Assembly (NCBI GenBank): GCA_016788585.1
Contig: JAEURP010000006.1
Coordinates: forward strand, 62,001 to 126,000
Length of the DNA stretch: 64,000 nt
Origin: Chthonomonas sp.
GTDB taxonomy: Bacteria; Armatimonadota; Fimbriimonadia; Fimbriimonadales; Fimbriimonadaceae
Direction: 5' to 3'
This document shows, piece by piece, positions 8,770-17,071 of this stretch. The first letter of the stretch is position 1, and every line of letters begins with the position of its first letter. Made by a program: the position numbers and the translations under genes. The notes under the pieces are model-generated. The model was not told the origin of the DNA. It searched no databases and worked only from the letters and a program-made list of their open reading frames with translations.

Positions 8770-9777
8770 ATGCCCATTACGCCCCAGCAAGCTGCGGAGT
8801 TTGAAGCGGTGCTCGCCCGAACTCGAAAAGCCGTTGTTACCACCCATATGAATCCGGATGGCGACGCCTTCGGCTCGGCTCTGGCGATGAGTTTCTTCCT
8901 CGACCGGCGAGGCATCGATCACGAAGTAGTTCATCACGATGGACACACTCCATTCACCTTGAAATTCCTGCCCGGGGTTGAACGCATTCATCAAACATGG
9001 AGGGACAGCGAGGAGCCCGACGTGGCAATCGTGCTCGATCTAAATAACCTCGACCGCATTGGCATGCCGCAAAGTGAATTCATCGCTACGGTGCCAACTA
9101 TGGTGCTAATTGATCACCACGTTCCCCACCAGAGCCCAGGCGATTTACGCCTTGTCGATACCAGTTCGCCCGCCACGTGCCTCATTCTCTTTGAACTCTT
9201 TAAGCACATCGGTGCGAAGATCACCCCCGAAATGGCCACCTGCCTGCTGACGGGAATCGTTACCGATACGGGCAGCTTCCGGTACGGAAACACAACTACG
9301 GCCGCTGTGGAGGCCGCTGCCGAGCTTTCGGAACTCGGAGCCGATATCGTGAAGATTTCGCAAGAATCTTATATGAAAAAAGAGCTTGCCAGCACCCTCT
9401 TACTGGGTACGGGCTTGCACAAGATGCACTTGGAAGAAAATGGGCAACTCGCTTGGACGGTTTTGGATTCGCCGGACTTTGAGGGCGCCGGAGCCAGTGA
9501 GGAGCATGCCGAGGGATTGACCAACGAATTGCTCTCGATCAACACCGTCCAAATTGCCGCAGTCATTCGCCAGCCTCCCGGTCGCAAATTGCGAGCCTCG
9601 ATTCGCTCGCGTGAGCAGTACGATGTCTCAGCGGTCGCTAGACTCTTCAACGGAGGCGGTCATAAGAACGCCGCAGGCTGCACTTTCACCAGTAGCATCC
9701 AGGAAGCAGAACGCGATCTCATCGTAGAACTAAAGAAATGCTTGGCATCCTCAACATCGACAAGCCGCAAGGCATAA
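8770..9777 (+). CDS. nrnA: DHH-family phosphoesterase, NrnA-like nanoRNase/pAp phosphatase
   Basis: The 335-aa protein carries the DHH metal sites in order: HMNPDGDAFGSA near residue 25, DLNNLDRIG, the IDHHVPHQ motif near residue 115, and a C-terminal DHHA1 domain with FNGGGHKNAAGC. Proteins of this kind degrade 2-5 nt RNAs and dephosphorylate 3'-phosphoadenosine 5'-phosphate in the cytoplasm. A GAGGAG sequence lies about 6 nt before the ATG. Its 3' end overlaps truB by 40 bp. NrnA next to TruB is a common arrangement in many phyla, usually behind rbfA, which is not here. Confidence 0.92.
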   Translation: MPITPQQAAEFEAVLARTRKAVVTTHMNPDGDAFGSALAMSFFLDRRGIDHEVVHHDGHTPFTLKFLPGVERIHQTWRDSEEPDVAIVLDLNNLDRIGMPQSEFIATVPTMVLIDHHVPHQSPGDLRLVDTSSPATCLILFELFKHIGAKITPEMATCLLTGIVTDTGSFRYGNTTTAAVEAAAELSELGADIVKISQESYMKKELASTLLLGTGLHKMHLEENGQLAWTVLDSPDFEGAGASEEHAEGLTNELLSINTVQIAAVIRQPPGRKLRASIRSREQYDVSAVARLFNGGGHKNAAGCTFTSSIQEAERDLIVELKKCLASSTSTSRKA

Positions 9778-10613
9778 CGTCGCACGACGTGGTCAATCGA
9801 GTCCGGCGATCGCTGGGGACTCGTCGGGTTGGGCATGCAGGAACTTTGGATCCACTAGCCACCGGAGCATTAGTCGTCGCCGTTGGACCCGCAACGCGCT
9901 TCCTGCAGTACCTGCCCCTCGAACCCAAAGTCTACGAGTTTACGGTGCAGTTTGGGGTCGAAACGAACTCCCAAGATTCAGAAGGCGAGGTAGTTGCCGA
10001 GAAACCGGTTCCAAGTGACCTACAAACTCAAATCCTCGACCGGATGCCGCATTTCGCCGGGGAAGTCCTACAGATCCCGCCGATGTTTAGCGCCGTCAAA
10101 AGGGAGGGTAAACCGCTGTATCAATTGGCACGCCAAGGAGTCGAGGTCGAGCGTGAGTCGCGCACCGTGTATATCGAGGAATTCACCTTGGTCAAGGTCG
10201 AGGGAGCAACCGGTAAGTTTCGTTGCGCATGTTCTGGCGGCACTTATGTTCGGACACTTGCGCATGATCTCGGCCAGATGATTGGCTGCGGTGGGCATGT
10301 CACCGAGTTGCGACGAACAGCAGTCGGCCGATTTCGGGTTGAAGATGCGATCGCACTCGAAGACGTATCCTTGGACCACCTCATGCCGCTTGCCGAGGCC
10401 TTGTCTCCAATGCCGATGATCCCGCTGAGCGGCGAATTAGCCGGAGATGTCTGGAATGGGAAACGGGTTGGCGTTCGTCCAGTTCCAGAAGAGAAGTATG
10501 TTGCACTGCAAGACCCAAAGGGTCGCGTGATCAGCGTTGCCGAAGTCGTGGTCGGTGGGTTCTTGCAACCCACGTGCGTCATCCCCCAAGAGGCTCTTAA
10601 TGGTGAGCTTTGA
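9738..10613 (+). CDS. truB: tRNA pseudouridine(55) synthase
   Basis: TruB converts U55 in the tRNA T-loop to pseudouridine and helps tRNA folding. The 291-aa protein begins with the family signature GILNIDKPQGITSHDVV and has the catalytic Asp38 in GHAGTLDPLATG. The YEF strand, the KREGKPLYQLAR loop and GGTYVRTLAHDLG follow in the normal order. A C-terminal extension of about 70 residues fits the TruB_C/PUA-like region of type I enzymes. It overlaps nrnA by 40 bp in another frame and the next gene by 14 bp, so the three look translationally coupled. Confidence 0.96.
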   Translation: MLGILNIDKPQGITSHDVVNRVRRSLGTRRVGHAGTLDPLATGALVVAVGPATRFLQYLPLEPKVYEFTVQFGVETNSQDSEGEVVAEKPVPSDLQTQILDRMPHFAGEVLQIPPMFSAVKREGKPLYQLARQGVEVERESRTVYIEEFTLVKVEGATGKFRCACSGGTYVRTLAHDLGQMIGCGGHVTELRRTAVGRFRVEDAIALEDVSLDHLMPLAEALSPMPMIPLSGELAGDVWNGKRVGVRPVPEEKYVALQDPKGRVISVAEVVVGGFLQPTCVIPQEALNGEL

Positions 10614-11064
10614 TCCCAAGACCTCGCGCAGAAAACTAGGCGGTCAATTGGCCTGGTTCCTGTTGTGGGCGTTTGTGACGGCCTGCGGCATCTGGCTCGC
10701 TCCAAACCCACAAGGTCATGGAACACACCAGCAGTTGGGATTGCCCCCATGCCCCAGCGTGTTCTTGTTTGGCAGGCTCTGCCCTGGATGCGGCCTCACC
10801 ACGAGCTTTACCGCAGTAATCCACGGCGATTTGAAGGCCGCATGGAGTGCGAATCCGTTTGGGGTTTTGGGTTACCCGATTTTTACCCTGTCGGCGTGGG
10901 CTTGCCTGTACGGATTCGTAAAAGAGAGGCGATTCAACACCGATTCAAAGACAGCTCAATGGCTGATGGGCTCATTCGCAGCAGCCTTTATTGCTTTTGG
11001 AATTTACCGAGTGGTCTCGATGCCGGTGCCGAGTGGCCTAGATAGCATCACGCAAACTCGGTAA
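10600..11064 (+). CDS. DUF2752 family membrane protein
   Basis: This 154-aa protein has three hydrophobic segments and the DUF2752 signature: a CPSVFLFGRLCPGCGLTTS block, then a short helix HGDLKAAWSANPFG. The paired cysteines and the invariant GLTTS turn define the family, whose function is unknown and which is seen mainly in Bacteroidota, Planctomycetota and related phyla. I chose the ATG at 10600 because an AAGAGG lies 7 nt upstream; a longer frame upstream lies over truB. It overlaps the end of truB by 14 bp and meets the convergent PLP-enzyme gene tail to tail with a 17-bp overlap. Confidence 0.82.
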   Translation: MVSFDPKTSRRKLGGQLAWFLLWAFVTACGIWLAPNPQGHGTHQQLGLPPCPSVFLFGRLCPGCGLTTSFTAVIHGDLKAAWSANPFGVLGYPIFTLSAWACLYGFVKERRFNTDSKTAQWLMGSFAAAFIAFGIYRVVSMPVPSGLDSITQTR

Positions 11065-11986
11065 AAATCGATGGCATTCCACCGGTGTGCCAGAAGAGCG
11101 CCTTGGAACCTAACACCCCTTCAGCGGCAAGATTCATGAAGCCATCAAATGCCTTGGCCGTATAAACCGGATCAAGATAGATCCCCTCTGATTCCAGCAA
11201 TTTTTGCTGTGCCCGACGTCCGCCTTCACTCGGCACGCCGTAGCCTGGCCCGACAAACCGAAGGTCAAGGTCAAACTTGGTGAGCGCTAGACCGCCGGTC
11301 CTTTCACCGTACGCTTGGCTGAGAACGGCGAAGTCTTCGACAAGAGTTGGCTCCGGATCGGCCGATATACCGATCACGCGAGTCGCAGTGCCGTGAAAAG
11401 CGGTTGCTAGCCCCACGTGAGTGCTCCCGCTACTGCTCGCCACAACAATAGTGTCAAACGTTTCGTTGAGTTCCTTGCTGGCTTGCACAAATGCATGAAC
11501 ACCCTGTGGCGAACTTCCACCAACCGGAACAACTTCTGCGAAAACTCCTTCGTTGTTTAGGTCGCGGCTAATTTGCTCCATAGATTCATACATGTCTTCC
11601 CAGTCACCATCGGCTTCCTTGTAGAGTTTTGCGCCAGCCTGAATCGACAACACCTCATTGCCTCGGTAGGTACTGTGACCCTTGGGACGGCCAGCCGCTG
11701 AATCAAATGGAAGATCCATCACTGCTGCATGAACTTCAATCCCTACCATTCGTCCAACGACGGCCAATTGGCGGATGAAATTTGAGTCTGATGCTCCGCA
11801 CGTCACGACCGCGCGAACGCCGCGGCTAAGCCAGTCTGCGACAAGGAACTCGAGCTTTCGGCCCTTGTTCCCGCCCATGGCGAATCCCGTTAAGTCATCG
11901 CGCTTTATCCATGCCTCGATCCCTAAGTTGACCCGATCAAGCCGGTGAAGTGGAGTTGGCAAGCAACACAGGTTATATCGGTTCAT
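11048..11986 (-). CDS. PLP-dependent D-cysteine desulfhydrase / ACC deaminase family enzyme
   Basis: The 312-aa protein is a fold-type II PLP enzyme. Lys41 in GGNKGRKLEFL is the expected Schiff-base lysine, and CGASDSNFIRQLA, VPVGGSSPQGVHAF and SSSGSTHVGLA are phosphate-binding and substrate loops of this family. Members remove sulfide and ammonia from D-cysteine or open the ring of 1-aminocyclopropane-1-carboxylate. The sequence does not decide between these. A TACGCT hexamer stands exactly 6 nt before the ATG. The divergent YdeI gene starts 33 bp away with its own near-start -10. Confidence 0.85.
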   Translation of the reverse strand: MNRYNLCCLPTPLHRLDRVNLGIEAWIKRDDLTGFAMGGNKGRKLEFLVADWLSRGVRAVVTCGASDSNFIRQLAVVGRMVGIEVHAAVMDLPFDSAAGRPKGHSTYRGNEVLSIQAGAKLYKEADGDWEDMYESMEQISRDLNNEGVFAEVVPVGGSSPQGVHAFVQASKELNETFDTIVVASSSGSTHVGLATAFHGTATRVIGISADPEPTLVEDFAVLSQAYGERTGGLALTKFDLDLRFVGPGYGVPSEGGRRAQQKLLESEGIYLDPVYTAKAFDGFMNLAAEGVLGSKALFWHTGGMPSIFTEFA

Positions 11987-11992
11987 GGATGT

Positions 11993-11998
11993 AGCGTA
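11993..11998 (-). promoter_or_regulatory. Predicted leaderless -10 (TACGCT) for the PLP enzyme
   Basis: TACGCT on the minus strand ends 6 nt before the ATG at 11986, so transcription should start at or next to the start codon. Confidence 0.5.
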
Positions 11999-12006
11999 CC
12001 GGAAGG

Positions 12007-12012
12007 CATAAT
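12007..12012 (+). promoter_or_regulatory. Predicted leaderless -10 (CATAAT) for the YdeI gene
   Basis: CATAAT ends 6 nt before the ATG at 12019. It lies only 8 nt from the -10 of the divergent PLP gene, so each promoter's -35 region would fall on the other gene's start codon. Confidence 0.5.
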
Positions 12013-12018
12013 GAGACC

Positions 12019-12558
12019 ATGATTCGGTTCCACGCGAAGGTCTTGCGTCCGGCTTCCCAGGAGGAGTGGACCTTTATCAGGCTAACGGATGAAGCAAGCA
12101 AAGAATTGCCGTCAAGAGGCATGGTTTCGGTCGAGGGCACGATCGGTAACGCTCCATTTCAAGCGACCCTAGAGCCAGATGGCCAAGGCGGACACTGGCT
12201 AAAAATCAAACCTGATCTCCTCCAGGCCGCCGGCGCGAATCCTGGCGACATGGTGGCGCTTGCCATCATGCCAATGAGTCAGGAGCCAGAACCCGAGGTC
12301 CCCGACGACTTTGCGACCGCGCTTGCGTCGGCTCCCGACAAAGCTCGCATGACATGGGCTGACATTACACCAGCCGCACGCCGCGATTGGATTTTCTGGA
12401 TCACGTCGGGCAAGAAGGCCGAAACGCGGGCGAACCGCATCTTAGTGGCGTGCGATAAGCTCGCGAAAGGCAATCGGCGGGCATGCTGCTTCGACCGTTC
12501 TGGCATGTACAGTAAGAGCCTCTCCTGCCCGGTTGCCCAAGATGATCAACCATCATAA
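12019..12558 (+). CDS. YdeI/OmpD-associated family protein with DUF1905 domain
   Basis: The first 95 residues form a DUF1905 barrel (FHAKVLRP, then VSVEGTIGNAPFQATLEPDG). The C-terminal half is a YdeI-type helical domain (FATALASAPDKARMTWADI, then a W-ITSGKKAETRANRI block). YdeI proteins are linked to antimicrobial-peptide or bacteriocin tolerance in some Gram-negatives, but the activity is unknown. The final 20 residues, rich in Cys and Ser, are not typical and may be lineage-specific. It stands alone, divergent from the PLP enzyme, with a CATAAT hexamer just before the start. Confidence 0.82.
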   Translation: MIRFHAKVLRPASQEEWTFIRLTDEASKELPSRGMVSVEGTIGNAPFQATLEPDGQGGHWLKIKPDLLQAAGANPGDMVALAIMPMSQEPEPEVPDDFATALASAPDKARMTWADITPAARRDWIFWITSGKKAETRANRILVACDKLAKGNRRACCFDRSGMYSKSLSCPVAQDDQPS

Positions 12559-12559
12559 T
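12554..12559 (+). promoter_or_regulatory. Predicted near-leaderless -10 (CATAAT)
   Basis: CATAAT overlaps the YdeI stop codon and ends 7 nt before the ATG at 12567, so the next gene could have its own start site. Confidence 0.4.
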
Positions 12560-12566
12560 GAGCTAA

Positions 12567-13064
12567 ATGAAAAAGGGCTGGAAATGGACGATCGGTATTG
12601 GGTTGGTTTTGCTGGGCACCATTGGCTATCTCGTTGGTCCCGAAGCCCTTTCTGCGTACCGCTCGGGCTTCTTTGACAAAGAGAAGAAGAAGTTGTACGC
12701 GGGTGACACCGTTGATAACCTGCGACGGCTACATACGGCGATGATGCTGTACCACGATAGCGAGGGCCAGTTCCCTTACGCCGCCGGTTGGATGGACGCC
12801 ATCGAAAACCGCCTTCAAACCAATGATCTTGTGAAAGACGAAGGCAAGAAAAAGCTTCACCGCCCCGAATTTGCCAATAGTCAGGTTCAGTACGGCTACG
12901 CCATGAATGATGCGGCGGAGGCGAAATACAAAGACGACCTCCCCAAGGAAACAGAGCTCATTTTTGAAAGCAAATCGACGGAGCGCAATGCCCATGGGGA
13001 TGCAAAATCTGGGAAAACTGGTACTGCGATCACGATCGAAGGAAAACTGATCCCGGCAAAATAA
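12567..13064 (+). CDS. Single-pass exported protein, DUF1559/pseudopilin-like
   Basis: A 165-aa protein with a basic N-terminus and one transmembrane helix (residues 6-25). The soluble part begins with DNLRRLHTAMMLYHDSEGQFPYA, which resembles the start of the globular domain of type II pseudopilins and DUF1559 proteins (helix then YxxxxGxFP). Near the end, LIFESKSTERNAHGD recalls their C-terminal H-x-x-G region. It lacks the G|F-x-x-x-E prepilin cleavage site, so it is probably a membrane-anchored relative rather than a processed pilin. It starts 8 bp after the YdeI gene. Function unknown. Confidence 0.65.
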   Translation: MKKGWKWTIGIGLVLLGTIGYLVGPEALSAYRSGFFDKEKKKLYAGDTVDNLRRLHTAMMLYHDSEGQFPYAAGWMDAIENRLQTNDLVKDEGKKKLHRPEFANSQVQYGYAMNDAAEAKYKDDLPKETELIFESKSTERNAHGDAKSGKTGTAITIEGKLIPAK

Positions 13065-13081
13065 CGTCAGTACGGCAGAAG

Positions 13082-14827
13082 ATGAAATTTGGTCTACTTT
13101 TGGTTGGAGCCTTGGTGGCATCGTCCGGGCTAATGTGGCGGTCCTCACAAAGGCAACAACTGCCCAACGAGACACCTAATGTGGTCGAGGCGAGCCAGGC
13201 CGGAATTGGTCAACTTGTGCCGATTTCGTCTATCAACCTGCTTGATGGCTCAACAATGGAACTGTCCGATGGCATCACGGTAATCGCGATGACCAGTGCG
13301 ACCTGCCCGATCAGCCAAAAGTTGACCGAGACAACGAAGCGGTTGGCGAAGACCTACGAAGGCAAAGTACGGTTCGTTTGCGTCAATCCGATGTCCTCAG
13401 AATCCGCAAAGGAAGTTCAGTCTCATGCGAAGCACCTTGGCTTGCCATATGCTCACGATTCAAGGATTGCTGGCACATTGGGGGCAAAGACCACGACCGA
13501 AGTCTTCGTTCTCGATCGCAACCGAACTCTAATCTACCGAGGAGCCATCGACGATCAGTACAGCATCGGGGCAGCAAAGCCTGTGGCAACTAGCAACTTC
13601 CTCGATGACGCTATCACCGCAGCTCTAGTAGGTCGCGAGATCCCGATAAAGGCAACCGAGGCGCCGGGCTGCCTGCTGTCGCTGAAAACGGAGGTTCAAG
13701 AACTCAAGCCGACGTATCACAACCGCATTAGCCGGATCATCCAAGACAACTGCTTACGTTGTCACAACAACGATGGAGTCGCGCCGATCAAGCTTGAAAC
13801 TTATGCTCAGGTTGGGGATCGTGCGCGAATGATCGCCGCTATTACAAAAAGTAGGCGAATGCCACCTTGGTCAGCGGCGCCCGAGTCGGGGCCAAGCAAG
13901 TGGGCTAACGATGCCTCACTTTCGCCAGATGACCTGAAGGCGATCGCCGACTGGGCGGCGGCCGGAGCGCCGGAGGGCAATCCAAAAGATGCCCCAACTC
14001 CGCGCAAGTGGCCCAAGGAGTGGGGAATTGGAAAACCCGACCTCGTCATCCAATTGCCAGAAGCCATACCAGTGAAGGCGGATGGCGTGATGGACTATGT
14101 GTACGTCCGCTATGACCCGAAGCTCACCGAAGACAAGTGGATCACGGCATCACAAATCCTGCCAACCGACCGTAGTGTTGTTCACCATGTTTTGGTCTTT
14201 CCAATTCCTCCAGGACAGGAATTTGCCAGCGACAATCGAGGCCTAGCTGGTTTCTTCGCGGGTTACGTGCCGGGTAATGACACCCAGATTTTTCCTGAAG
14301 GCTACGCGAAGAAAGTGCCTGCCGGTACCCGATTTGAGTTCCAAATTCACTACACGCCAAACGGAAAGGCGACGAAAGATCAGCTCCGAATGGGGCTCAA
14401 GTTTGCAGCAAAGGAGCCCAAACGCGAGATCCGCACTGCAGCCGTAACCACTCTCATGCTCAGCATTCCACCTCATGCATCGAACCACAAGGTCGTGGGA
14501 CGTCTGCCCGTGATGCGCGATGCCGATCTTTATTCTTTCTTGCCCCACATGCACGTGCGCGGTAAGGCATACCGTTACGAAGTTGAGTACCCAGACGGAA
14601 AGACAGAACTCCTCCTCGACATTCCAAAATACGACTTCAACTGGCAGCTTGAGTACAAGCTCAAGAATCCCAAGTTCATTCCCCGGGGCTCCCGCATCAT
14701 TGGAACCGCATGGTACGACAATAGCGACGATAACCCGGCCAACCCGGACCCATCGCGCCGAGTCACTTGGGGAGAGCAAACCAGCGACGAAATGATGCTG
14801 GGGTACATGATGTTCTCTCCACGCTAG
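13082..14827 (+). CDS. Redoxin, c-type cytochrome and copper monooxygenase-like fusion protein
   Basis: A 581-aa exported protein. An N-terminal hydrophobic anchor (3-20) is followed by a thioredoxin-fold domain (about 45-195) with SATCPISQKLTE, which keeps one cysteine of the peroxiredoxin/TlpA type. Next is a single c-haem site, Cys224-Leu-Arg-Cys227-His228, in a segment with SRRMPPWSAAP that would supply the axial Met. The C-terminal half (about 320-580) resembles ascorbate-dependent type II copper monooxygenases, with VVHHVLVF near residue 366 and FLPHMHVRGK near 489 as His clusters. Such triple fusions are common in Planctomycetota and Acidobacteriota, with unknown substrates. It lies 17 bp after the pseudopilin-like gene. 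Confidence 0.8.
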   Translation: MKFGLLLVGALVASSGLMWRSSQRQQLPNETPNVVEASQAGIGQLVPISSINLLDGSTMELSDGITVIAMTSATCPISQKLTETTKRLAKTYEGKVRFVCVNPMSSESAKEVQSHAKHLGLPYAHDSRIAGTLGAKTTTEVFVLDRNRTLIYRGAIDDQYSIGAAKPVATSNFLDDAITAALVGREIPIKATEAPGCLLSLKTEVQELKPTYHNRISRIIQDNCLRCHNNDGVAPIKLETYAQVGDRARMIAAITKSRRMPPWSAAPESGPSKWANDASLSPDDLKAIADWAAAGAPEGNPKDAPTPRKWPKEWGIGKPDLVIQLPEAIPVKADGVMDYVYVRYDPKLTEDKWITASQILPTDRSVVHHVLVFPIPPGQEFASDNRGLAGFFAGYVPGNDTQIFPEGYAKKVPAGTRFEFQIHYTPNGKATKDQLRMGLKFAAKEPKREIRTAAVTTLMLSIPPHASNHKVVGRLPVMRDADLYSFLPHMHVRGKAYRYEVEYPDGKTELLLDIPKYDFNWQLEYKLKNPKFIPRGSRIIGTAWYDNSDDNPANPDPSRRVTWGEQTSDEMMLGYMMFSPR

Positions 14828-14844
14828 CTTCGCCAAGGGTCGCG

Positions 14845-14850
14845 TACACT
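14845..14850 (+). promoter_or_regulatory. Predicted near-leaderless -10 (TACACT) for GH15
   Basis: TACACT ends 8 nt before the ATG at 14859, in the 31-bp gap after the preceding gene. Confidence 0.4.
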
Positions 14851-14858
14851 AGGGCGAC

Positions 14859-16691
14859 ATGCCTCGACCACTTGTATTCGGAAATGGATTGTTCTTGATC
14901 CAACTGGACGCAAGGCACCGGATCCGAGACCTTTTCTTTCCTCACGTTGGGCAGTACAACCATTTAGCTGGTCATTCGATCCGAATGGGAGTCTGGCGAG
15001 ACGGCCAGTTCTCTTGGTGCGACTCGGATGAGTGGGAGATTGAGCAAGCCTACGAGAAGGGAACGATGGTCGGGCGGTCCCGCCTCCGTTGTGAAGGTAT
15101 GGCAATTGAGCTAGAGCTCGTCGAGCAGATGGCTCCGCGAGAGAGGATATTTCGACGTCAGATTACGCTTTTCAATCGAGGGCCAGCGGCAGAAATTCGA
15201 ATCTTCTTTTCGCACGATCTGCGCCTGAACGAATCGGATATTGGCGATACGGCGCTTTACCATCCGCAAAGCGGATCGATCGTTCACTACAAGAATAACA
15301 CCGCGATCGCGTTTAGGGGGAAATGGGGAGATAAAGGAATTTTTCAGTACCGTGCCTCCACAAGGGGCCAAGACCTTTGGGATGATGCTATCGACGGTGA
15401 ACTGAACATGAACCCAATCGAACAGGGTTCGGTGGGCTCCGTCATGAGCCTTCGATCGAATATAGGGGCGGGCCAGTCGAGCCTTGCCGAGTATTGGATT
15501 ACGGCACACCCATCGGTCGACGCTCTTCTTGCCCACCATTTTCCTTTTGAGATTGAGCCCGCGCGGGCCCGCGAGCCGCTTCAGAACGATAGCTATGACG
15601 AGATGCTACAGCGGTCTCTCGACGTGATCGCAAGCCAATGTGACCGCCATGGTGCCATTTTGGCTGCCAACGATAGCGACATTCTCGAAACCGCACGCGC
15701 AACGTACAGCTACCTTTGGATGCGCGATGGAGCCTTGGTTTCGTCGGTTCTCGACAAGACGCATTACTTAGACATCTCAACCAATTTCTTTGAGTTCTCA
15801 GCCAAGGTCACTAGTCGACCGCCGATGTTCCGGCACAAGTACAGCCCAGATGGATCTCTTGGCGCAAGTTGGCATCCCTACATTTTCAACGGCGAGCCGA
15901 TTACTCCTTTTCAGGAAGATTCGACCGCGCTTACGATTTGGGCCATGGCGAGCTATGCGGCAAGAGGGGTGAATCGAAATGCCATTGAGCTTTGGTATCG
16001 TTGGGTGCGTCAGTCATGCGACTTCATGGCGACCTATGTGGATGATTCTGGACTTCCCGAACCAAGTTGGGATCTCTGGGAAGAGAGGCGCGGTGTTCAC
16101 GCGTACACGGCCGCGACGGTGATTGCCGGTCTACGGGCGGGTGCAAGCCTAGCCAAGCAGCTTGGTAAAGAGGCGGACGGCATTCCTTGGCTCGCGGCCG
16201 CCGACCGAATGTCGCTTGCCATCAAGGAGCGCATGTGGAATGCGGAGCGCGGATGTTTCACTCGTATGATCGGCGATACCACCGCTGACTCAGCTACGCT
16301 GGCTTTTGGTTTGTTTGGTATCTTTCCTCCCGACGATCCGATGGTCGTACAGAATGCAAGCACCATCGAGGAGGTTCTTACCGTTCGAGGCGGGCTAGCG
16401 CGATACGAGGACGACTACTACTTCCGCCAACGCGGTGGCTATGCTGGTAATCCATGGGTAATCACGACCATGTGGCTCGCTCAAACCCGAATCCTTCAAG
16501 GCAATCTGGAGGCCGCTGAACGCGCGTTGCAATGGGTGCGCGAGCATCAGGCTCCAACGGGAATCTTGGCCGAGCAGTATCACCCGGACACCGGTGCGCC
16601 TTTGAGCGTAAGCCCGTTGACGTGGTCTCATGCTGAAGTCGTGCGAACCATACAGATGCTGAGGCATGCGCGAAGTACACTAGGGATATGA
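14859..16691 (+). CDS. Glycoside hydrolase family 15 protein (glucoamylase-like)
   Basis: The 610-aa protein has the bacterial GH15 layout: an N-terminal beta-sandwich (about 1-240) then an (alpha/alpha)6 barrel. Barrel signatures are TYSYLWMRDGALV near residue 285, EPSWDLWEERRGVHAYT near 405 with the proposed acid Glu, and GNPWVITTMWLAQ near 530; the second catalytic Glu would lie in the later ILAEQYHPDTGAP segment. Family members hydrolyse alpha-glucosides such as starch, dextrins or trehalose. No signal peptide is seen, so it is probably cytoplasmic and acts on glycogen, maltodextrin or trehalose. The next gene overlaps it by 4 bp (ATGA). Confidence 0.9.
   Translation: MPRPLVFGNGLFLIQLDARHRIRDLFFPHVGQYNHLAGHSIRMGVWRDGQFSWCDSDEWEIEQAYEKGTMVGRSRLRCEGMAIELELVEQMAPRERIFRRQITLFNRGPAAEIRIFFSHDLRLNESDIGDTALYHPQSGSIVHYKNNTAIAFRGKWGDKGIFQYRASTRGQDLWDDAIDGELNMNPIEQGSVGSVMSLRSNIGAGQSSLAEYWITAHPSVDALLAHHFPFEIEPARAREPLQNDSYDEMLQRSLDVIASQCDRHGAILAANDSDILETARATYSYLWMRDGALVSSVLDKTHYLDISTNFFEFSAKVTSRPPMFRHKYSPDGSLGASWHPYIFNGEPITPFQEDSTALTIWAMASYAARGVNRNAIELWYRWVRQSCDFMATYVDDSGLPEPSWDLWEERRGVHAYTAATVIAGLRAGASLAKQLGKEADGIPWLAAADRMSLAIKERMWNAERGCFTRMIGDTTADSATLAFGLFGIFPPDDPMVVQNASTIEEVLTVRGGLARYEDDYYFRQRGGYAGNPWVITTMWLAQTRILQGNLEAAERALQWVREHQAPTGILAEQYHPDTGAPLSVSPLTWSHAEVVRTIQMLRHARSTLGI
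16676..16681 (+). promoter_or_regulatory. Predicted -10 (TACACT) inside the end of GH15
   Basis: TACACT ends exactly 6 nt before the ATG at 16688. The following gene may have its own leaderless promoter in addition to ATGA coupling. Confidence 0.35.
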
Positions 16692-17071
16692 GCGTCACCA
16701 AGGCAGAGTATCGGGATCTCCAGCGACGCTATGTTGGTCCGGATTGGCCTGCTGACCACGGCGAAACCATCGAGGTCGAGGCAGTTGCCCAACTCATGGG
16801 TGTGCCGACTGATGAGGTTGTGCAGGACCTTGACCAACTTCGGTTGCAAGCCGCTTCTGTTCCCGATACGCTTGCCGCTCACGCGGGCTACACGGGCGAA
16901 CCCCCGATGAGTGGGAGAAAAGCCATCGTGGCCATGGCGATAATGGTCGCCTTTTGCATGGTCCTCTTTGTGCTGTTGATGGCCTCGATTCAGTACTTTG
17001 TTCCGAAAGACAGGAATTTCAACGCACCGCCCGAGCAGAAGTCCGGCGAAGTGCTGATTCAACCTAAGTGA
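16688..17071 (+). CDS. Hypothetical protein with one C-terminal membrane helix
   Basis: I do not recognise this 127-aa protein. Residues 1-75 are soluble and acidic and include a short helical segment (EAVAQLMGVPTDEVVQDLDQL), like a small helix-turn-helix or UBA-type bundle. Residues 79-103 form one strong transmembrane helix, followed by a 24-residue charged tail. It overlaps the GH15 gene by ATGA and meets the GNAT gene tail to tail with an 8-bp overlap. Confidence 0.7.
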   Translation: MSVTKAEYRDLQRRYVGPDWPADHGETIEVEAVAQLMGVPTDEVVQDLDQLRLQAASVPDTLAAHAGYTGEPPMSGRKAIVAMAIMVAFCMVLFVLLMASIQYFVPKDRNFNAPPEQKSGEVLIQPK

